DNA of 64,000 nt. It comes from Hemerocallis citrina (taxonomy: Eukaryota; Streptophyta; Magnoliopsida; Asparagales; Asphodelaceae). Shown here one piece after another: positions 56,990-64,000 of the stretch. Numbering within the stretch: the stretch's first letter is position 1; each line of letters opens with the position of its first letter. The stretch lies in NCBI GenBank assembly GCA_017893485.1, contig CM030367.1, forward strand, positions 82,714,853 to 82,778,852, in the 5' to 3' direction. The notes below the pieces were generated by a model. The model ran no database searches, was not told the DNA's origin, and was given only the letters and a program-made list of their open reading frames with translations. The translations under genes were made by a program, and so were the position numbers.

Positions 56990-58137
56990 TGTAACACTCC
57001 GCAAAATTGAAATGACAATTTTGCCCTTTGCGTGTTATGCACGTGTATTTTGTACCATCACAGGTAACGTCCGAATTGTGTTTTCACTACGCATTTTGAT
57101 TTCCGACTGTTTATGCATTTCCCATATATTTTATCCTATTTGAGTCAACTAAAATATTAATTTTTGATCTCTGGGTTGTACGTACTTTTTACGTGTTTTT
57201 GATGTACGTATCGATTCTGTGTATCCACCGCTACGTATAATATTTTCTATATGTTCAAATTATTTATTTTATGTATTCGAATCCATTTTATAAAATCGAA
57301 ATTCATTGTCTCGCAATTTGACCTAAATACTTATTTACGTATAATGCACTTGTTTCCTACGTACGCAGTGACTATGTTGTGGAATGTATAAAAAATTAGT
57401 AAATATATTTTTTTATATTATTTTTATTATCTTTAACATTTTTTCATTGATAAAAACCGAATTTCTTATTTTAATGTTTTTACGTGCGACGCACGTGTTT
57501 GTTTTGGTGCGCATACATGAGCGTATCCGCTTTCAAAATAAATTTCGGAGTGTGTATTTATTTTTGTGCATAAAACATTATAGATTTTACTTAAACTAAT
57601 TTTTATGTACATAATACGTATATATATGATTTGTGTTTTTTAAAAAAATAATTAATTTGAGAAGTGTGTGTGCTAGTACAAGCACGTGCACGTGTTTTGG
57701 ATTATAAGAGAGAGGAAAACCGGACTGTTTGGAGTAGAAGGAAAACAAAATTTTTGATTTTTGAGAGGGGAGATAGTGGATGGGTGGATTGTGTTCATGG
57801 GTGGGTAGTTATTATAACTACTCCTATAATCTCCTACTAATACCCCTACCCCTACACCCTTCTCCTCATCTCTCCTTGCTTCCTTCCTCTGTGTACTTCC
57901 GAAACCAGCAAATCAAGTCCAACATCCCTTTTGCTTCTCTCTTGCCTTCTCCATTAAAATCCACCCTACAATTGAGTGTGTTTATACATATATACATATA
58001 TGTATACATATACAATCCAACCCTTTTCATGTCTCCTCCTTCTTTCTCCTCTCTGTCCTTATCCGAAAGCAACAAACCCCTCTGTTGCTTTTGATGTTGT
58101 TTTCTCCAGCTACCATTCTACCGATAAGTCTACTGGG

Positions 58138-58138
<1 letters not shown>

Positions 58139-58233
<95 letters not shown>
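58139..58233 (+). repeat. (TA)n microsatellite in 3' LTR C
   Basis: About 95 bp of TA with one TACAT interruption near 58147. It is the source of tyrosine-isoleucine repeats in spurious ORFs. Confidence 0.95.
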
Positions 58234-58234
<1 letters not shown>

Positions 58235-59086
58235 TATATGCTCATGAAAATGGAGAAGAAGATGCTATTTTGTTGCCTGCCGAAATGCAAATAGAGACCT
58301 TGCTGTCCTTGCCGAAAAGGATTGGAGTGTTCTTTGTGCACGGATTCCGAGGAGAAGCGGAGTTCTCTAGGAGCGTCTCATTCTAAGAGTACAATTGCTA
58401 GGAATTAAATTTTCATGGGTGGGTATTTCTTAAATCCTTTCTAATTTAGGAGTAGAAATTGCATAATAGATAATATATAACTTATTTGTTAAATTTGAAT
58501 CGGTATGATAAAGGTAGATTCATGCTAGAATTTAATTAGTGTGGTAGATGTGAATTGCTCTCTAAGTTGTTATAATGGGTGCTAGTATATTTGTATACTA
58601 AAATATTTGCAATTTGATTAACCGTGGTTGTATGATGCATGATTAGAATAGTAGTAGAAATAATTCAATTGTATGAAAAATGACTTGTGATGTTAATGTG
58701 GCAAAGAAGTGTGGCTCTAACCTCAAAAATATTTATTTTATGAGTATAAGAAATTTTATAGAAAAGTTTTGGTGAAATACAACATTTTATTTGCAAAATT
58801 GATTATATGTGTTTTTATGCATTTTGAAAAAAGATTTTATTATATTGTAAAAATGATAGACTTATGAATTTGAGAAAATGTACGATATTGATTTTTTTTT
58901 TTCTTTCAAAAAAACAGATTGTGGGAAAATTATTTATATTTTTGTAGAAGTACAAATCAATTGAAAGATCGAATTTTTAATAAAACACCCTTTTGTGGAA
59001 GTGTGTTGTCAAATTGTGAAGAAATCATCGTTGCTTTTCAATGTCGAAAATACATTCATGATTCCACTTTAATTGCATCCTGGTGC

Positions 59087-59405
59087 AATCGACAGTCGAC
59101 CGAACTAGAGTCGAAAGTCGACTGTCAAGTATTAAATTTAGGATTTTGTCAGCAGGACAGTCGACTGTCTACTTTTTCACATTCGACTGTTACTGTCTCA
59201 GCTATTGGTCCTTGAGTTTTGAAGTTCGTAGGATAGTCGACTGAACCTTTGTCAACAGTCGACTGAGCTGACTGTGTTTTTGAGTTTCAAAGTTTTGCAG
59301 GACGGTCGACTGGATATTTTTCCACAGTCGATTGAACCGGCTTTTGGTTCTTGTGTTTTGAGGTCTCGCAGAACAGTTGACTAGCTACCTTTAACAGTCG
59401 ACTGC
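59087..59405 (+). repeat. Paired CAGTCGACTG palindrome array (3' LTR C)
   Basis: Same layout as the 5' copy but with a single leading CAGTCGACCG unit (59093) and several sites mutated by C-to-T or G-to-A (CAGTTGACT, CAGTCGATTG, CATTCGACTG). Confidence 0.88.
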
Positions 59406-60784
59406 CACTATCTTGGCTGATGGATTTTCTTGAGTTTGGATTTGATTTCTGACATGTGAAAGTTGAGTAAGATTAAATATGAGATTTTATGATTTTCTAT
59501 ACTTGATTGAGATTATTTGATATTGCATATAACGTTATAAGTGATGAAATTGATAAAGAGGTTGAATTGAATTGTTCTTATGTTATGAGATTATAAAAGA
59601 AATGCTTTTGAGAAAGAGATATGAATAAAGAAAATGAAAGATTTAATTGAGATTGATTATGACTTATTATTGATCTCTAGAAAGATATAGTTGTTGGAAT
59701 CGAGAGGCAAAACGAGACCCTAGTGACCAGCAGTTTTTATTAATGAATTTGAGAGTTAACCAATGTGGATTGAGCATCTGTTGAGAAGTAACCAGGTAGG
59801 CTGACTGTCTCTGTTGTTTTGATTTAAGTCTGGTAGGGTAAGCTAGCTCTAGGTTGTGATGATTTTCTTGACGAACAAAATTGTAAGGGTTAGATACATA
59901 GCGAAGATGTGACGAAAGTAAGAGAAAAACACGAGTATGAAGGCCATCGGATTGGCGGTGTGAGAGTGATTCACAGATTTCCTGCTTGATGCATCATGAC
60001 ATGGCATGAGCACTACTCCGGAATTATCGTCCCGGTGGCGACGCTTGTGGGGTGTTTGGTGACTACGGGTGGTGCCATCGTTCCATGACGGAGGCTGAAT
60101 TTTCCATAGATTGTCTGCATGATGCGTCATGTCAGTGCGTGGGATTCCCTTCCAGGTTGTCTGGACATGGGCTCGTAACTCATAGAACATTTACGATACT
60201 TACCATAGTTTCCGCAGTAGTTTAAGTCATGGCGAGGAATTGAACCCTATAAGATGAAGAATGATTAAGGGCTTGCCCTCAGACCTATGTAGTATGGAAT
60301 GTATAGAATCCGAACAAGTGCTCATTAGTGTCATATAATATAAATAACTGCATTAAGGATTAAGTGCACAGCACAACACGACATCAATAGGATAGGTCCT
60401 TTTGTAGCTTTGTTTGTGATCAAGTTTGTGTTTGCTAAAGTATTTAAGAATCGTTATACTGTTCGACATAGCGAGGATGGCCGTGTATAATATTTTGTCG
60501 GTTGTAAGCAACTGACGTGACCACAGTTTTACATGTAGAACTTGGAGTTTACAAGAAGATATTAAGATGATTTTGATGATGTTGATTACTTAAATGTTAA
60601 AGTTGTTACAATTGTACATTGGTTATTGTTGTATTTTATTTATTTCGCTGCTTGTTGATGTAAAAGACTCTGATGTAATTATTGTTGAAATAAAGTTTTA
60701 AATTTCTTGTAAAATTGTACGAAATGAAGTGAAAAGATTATGTGGAACTCGAATTCAGTCTTATTTGGAATTCGGGGTGTTACA

Positions 60785-60976
60785 TTACCTCACTGTCTTC
60801 TTATGGGGCACATACGAAAGCGTCCTCCTCAATAGCCTACCGCTTACAAGGCGCCACTCTTTGTTGTCTTCACCATAGTGCAGGAATGATTACATCCGAG
60901 GTATTAGCCGTTGGAGACTTATGTTTCCTTTTTCGGCTGTTTTCATCCATGAGGGTTGTGCTCCCACTAAGGGCAA
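60785..60976 (-). pseudogene. Reverse Copia, segment upstream of RT
   Basis: Adjoins 47392 once element C is removed. The minus strand reads RRTLSYVPHKKTV toward the RT start at the other side of the insertion, similar in place to the linker between integrase and RT. Stops interrupt it. It begins at the LTR E boundary. Confidence 0.5.
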
Positions 60977-62099
60977 TGTAACACCCCTTTATTTTACAAT
61001 TTCAAAATAGGCGTTTGTATTTCTCATATTGCTATTAGATATTATTGTTATTGTTATTATTATGCATAAATATGAAATTTTATTTTATATATATTCTTTA
61101 ATTTATTTATTTATCTGGTGGAGTGGGTTTTATTAGATTTTGTTTTAAAAAGTAGAACTATAAGGGCATAAAAATAATTGGAGAGTCTAGGAGGGGTTTA
61201 TAACAAAATTTCCCTTCTTCTTCCTCTTACTCCCGTCCCGACCGAAACCCACGCCCGACGCCCCTTTCCTCTCTTTCTTCATTTTAGGGACTTTTCTGAT
61301 CCATTAAATCCATACCAATTTTGAGAATTTTTAAGGGGGTTTTAGCTAATTAGAGGGAGCTCTTCAATATCCCGGAGTTGGTTTTCCGGATTGGCTTCTT
61401 GGAATGTGAGAAATAATTTTATTAAATTGTATAGGGTTGTATGTTTTCAATTTTTGGCATGAGAAATAGGGTAGTAGGGAGATTAGGAGGTTATTTTTGT
61501 GTTAGAAGCGATTAATTCTTTATTTGAAATGGTAGGTGTAAATTTGAAAAGAGCTAGGGTTTTGGGTTAGAAATTAAAAGAGTTTATGCTTGAAAATTGG
61601 TAGAGATTTGCAATAAGAATTTTTGTAAATTAGGGAAAACAATTTAGTATTATTTTTGAAGAAATTTATAGACTTAAAACCTGGTTAATAGAATTGTGAG
61701 TGTGTGCATATGTATAATGCACACCAGTCGTTCGATGAAATGCCTGTGAGAACACAAAGTATTTTCAACTTTAAATTTGGACTGGTTTGGGAGTTTTAAC
61801 ACTAATTGATATTCAAACTTGGTAATAGGCGGTGGTAGCGATCTCAGATGTGTAGCGGAGGAGCTGTATACCGAGTTTCCACGTTTTGACAGGTGAGTAT
61901 GATCATATTTGATATATTTTATGTTGTGGTAAAAATTTAGACGTATCCAATGTGAATTGTGATAGTTGCGGCTGGATGATGAATTAATGAAAACTACGTA
62001 ATTCTAATAGTTGAAATTGCATATATGTGGTGCTCTTGTATAATGGCGAATGTATTGTGCTTTTAGGGATAAATTGGGAAATATATGATATTGTGAGGT

Positions 62100-62520
62100 G
62101 GTAAATGGCATTGCGTGTGTGTGATATGTGGGTAAAGGTGATGAGTGATGATTGGATTTATATATGATAGTATGATGTGGTAAATGGTATGGTGTATGTA
62201 TGATATGTGATGACATGACATGATAATGTGATGAGATAAATAGCATGGTGCATGGTGTATGTATGATATGTGGTAATGTGATGTGATAATATGATTAAAA
62301 AAAATGGCGAGGTGTATGTACGGTATGTAATAATATGATGTGATAACGTGATGTGAGAATAGGATGAGATGAATGGTATGATGTATGTGTGATATGCGGG
62401 TGATAAAATGAAAATTTTATGTAGTAATATGTTGTGATAAATGGCATGGTGTGTGTATGACGTGTAGGTGATAAATGACGAGATTAATGGCTTGGTAGAT
62501 GTATGATATGCAGGTGTTAA
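62100..62520 (+). repeat. Degenerate tandem repeat in LTR E, about 60-65 bp, 7 copies
   Basis: The phrase ATGGTATGGTGTATGTATGATATGTG in variants (each shorter than 20 identical bases) recurs near 62106, 62184, 62250, 62310, 62374, 62440 and 62487. The reverse ORFs rich in HTYTI/YHI at 62004-62601 come from it. Confidence 0.75.
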
Positions 62521-63225
62521 CTTTGAAATTTTATATGATAATGTAACAAGATAAGCATGATATATGATAATATAACAAGATAAAAAACATGGTGTATGCA
62601 TATTATGTGAAAAGATAAGATAAATAACATTATGCCGGTTATGTGATAATATATATTGAGATAAAATGATGAGATGATATGTGATAATATGATGGGATTA
62701 AATATAGGGGATATACTTATATACGGAGATATAAAGAAGATATACTTATAGACGAAAATGTAAAGGAGAAATTTTATAATTATATTATAAAGGAGAAATT
62801 TATGTTATAAAGGAGAAATTTATCTTGTAAAAGAGAAATTTTATAATAAGGAGATAATTTTATTATTTTCAGTGCTGCACAATCTCTCAGAGGTTTGGGC
62901 TAGACCCCACAGGCCCGGGATATACCCCGGAACAGGAGTTATAGATACCCCAAATTATATTTGGGAGCAGATACCTAAGGATGGACTTGGGAGGAGTTTT
63001 CCCTCGCTGGTATATGGCTAGGAGGAAGACGTATCCTCGGATGTGTAAGACCTATGTGGCAGCTTAGTCTCGGTTGGATATATTTCTTTTTGACTATATT
63101 TTCTACTTTAGTCATGGTTGGATATGCGCGCAACTGTACTTTCAATCTAGCCCACTAAAGATAGATTTGTAGGACACATGGATCTGGGTGAAGTGGTGGG
63201 TTAGCATAATTGAAATGTACGCGGC

Positions 63226-63253
63226 GGGGGGGGGGGGGGGGGGGGGGAGGGGG
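63226..63253 (+). repeat. G22 homopolymer
   Basis: A run of 22 G (63226-63247), then A and five G. It could form a G-quadruplex and is also a likely place for sequencing error. Confidence 0.9.
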
Positions 63254-64000
63254 CACAGAGATCCCTATATTGTACGATGAGGTCATTTGTATGGGCACTG
63301 AAAGGAGAAAATAGAAATGTGTATATATGTACTGAAGGAATATATGTATATATGAAGATAATGATGTTATGATACACTACAGAGACTATTTATATTAAGG
63401 GAGATATATATGGATATATATGTTGACAATACCTATATGGTTCAAGATATGCTTATAAATATGAGATATAAACATAGTAATCTAACCATATGGTTGGAGT
63501 TATCTAATTACTGTATATGGATGGAGTTGTGCATTCAATTGCGTGATATAAATGGCATGTATATTTATTTGAAATTAATGGAGTGATATACGTTTATGTT
63601 GTTGGAATTATATGGCTATATTTATAAAATTATATCGTCGAGATCAGTTAAGTATGAAGAAAAGTAAAAAGTAAAGTAAATTGTATATTACCCAAGTTAT
63701 CGGGTTGGGGTGAACATTAAAGAAAGTTATAATATGAAGTGAGAATGAATATATTATAGTAAATTGTATTATGCGGATGTGTATAAAAAGCAAAGTAAGA
63801 TGTATCTTGTGAATGAAAAAGTAGAGTAAAGAAAGTGCACTATGAGAATGAAAAGTAAGTAAGAAATATGATGAGATGAAAATGATTATAAAAGTTAAAT
63901 TTTGTTTAACAGTGTCTACAGAAATCCTGGGGGTTTGGGCTAGACCACCTAATACCCAAGAACCGGCTTGGGGTGCGTGTTTATTACCTAAAATATACTT

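Larger units (their letters stand above)
47393..60784 (+). mobile_element. LTR retrotransposon C, non-coding (LARD-like)
   Basis: TTACC duplicated at 47388-47392 and 60785-60789. The 5' LTR (about 3.78 kb without solo LTR D) and the 3' LTR (3795 bp) are clearly homologous. A perfect tRNA-Met primer site and a G-rich polypurine tract are in place, but the 2.5-kb internal region has no gag or pol. It must have been moved by proteins of another element. LTR C starts TG(TA)TAACAC.CCGCAAAATTG and ends GGAATTCGGGGTGTTACA. Confidence 0.92.
56990..60784 (+). repeat. LTR C, 3' copy (3795 bp)
   Basis: TGTAACACTCCGCAAAATTG to GGAATTCGGGGTGTTACA. Compared with the 5' copy by eye it is roughly 90-95% identical, with many differences in CG contexts. 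It shows the empty site of solo LTR D near 60555, the conserved block at 60241-60321 and sub-repeats at 59950-60170. Confidence 0.92.
32422..60976 (-). mobile_element. Ty1/Copia element, reverse, split by two nested insertions
   Basis: Pieces read on the minus strand: 60976-60785 (upstream of RT), 47392-44794 (RT, RNase H, 3' region), 33247-33012 (3' untranslated region), 33011-32422 (3' LTR). They are separated by element C (duplication TTACC) and solo LTR C' (duplication CCACA), which are perfect and confirm that the pieces were once continuous. The 5' part is cut by LTR E at 60977. Confidence 0.82.
60977..64000 (+). repeat. LTR E (start only, runs off the window)
   Basis: Starts TGTAACACCCCTTTATTTTAC, a TG plus CCCC-rich start like the other LTRs, inside the reverse Copia sequence. 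The five bases before it are GGCAA (60972-60976). Contains a possible TATA (GTTTATAAC, about 61176-61184), a strong splice donor CAG-GTGAGT (61893), a minisatellite, a G-run, and two copies of 'GGTTTGGGCTAGACC' (about 62899 and 63934). No ORF of a known family. The 3' end is outside. Confidence 0.65.

Overview
This is nuclear DNA from a flowering plant, probably a eudicot with a large, repeat-rich genome. It holds plant Ty3/Gypsy lineages (Tat, Athila, tRNA-Met-primed elements), Ty1/Copia elements, a CACTA transposon and Helitrons, with plant splice sites and one glycosyltransferase family 61 (GT61) gene. No species can be named. Almost everything is transposable element; the GT61 gene at 30846-32294 is the only host gene at its native locus that I can support, and it carries a one-base frameshift.

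Layout. 1-3704: the 3' part of a Tat-type Ty3 element with three tandem-repeat arrays (two with a 59-bp period, one with about 116 bp). 3705-25338: an Athila-type element with gag and protease only. Its protease is split by LTR element A (7302-19737, duplication TTTTC), whose 3' LTR carries solo LTR B (13761-16843, duplication GTTGT). The Athila tail carries a reverse solo LTR B' (20952-24880, duplication AGTTC), which contains a Helitron (24172-24688). 25339-27069: a mosaic of three broken LTR pieces. 27070-29212: the 3' end of a forward Copia element with its LTR. 29213-32421: the gene island, with a short Helitron upstream of the GT61 gene. 32422-60976: a reverse Copia element split by two nests. 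The first is solo LTR C' (33248-44788, duplication CCACA), containing solo LTR D' (35392-43424, duplication CCCTA), containing a CACTA transposon (38183-43010, duplication AAC) that captured exons of a mitochondrial carrier gene. The second is element C (47393-60784, duplication TTACC), a non-coding LTR element whose 5' LTR holds solo LTR D (50954-54250, duplication TATAA). 60977-64000: the start of another LTR, E, running off the window.

The most unusual signal is in the long (3.0-3.8 kb) LTRs. Families A, C, C', D and D' share an architecture: a TG start, ACGT-rich U3 (seen in C, C', D, D'), a TATA box (A, C', D, D'), a leader, a variable module, a block of sub-repeats, a conserved block of about 80 bp, and a GGGGCGYTACA-like end. 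In A and C the variable module is an array of paired CAGTCGACTG palindromes. In C', D and D' the same slot holds two tandem tRNA-like modules with recognisable Pol III A and B boxes, about 155-160 bp apart. None of these LTR elements has a complete pol, so they look like non-autonomous elements moved in trans.

Boundaries marked by matching TSDs are secure. LTR family names (A-E) are mine and only label copies within this window.
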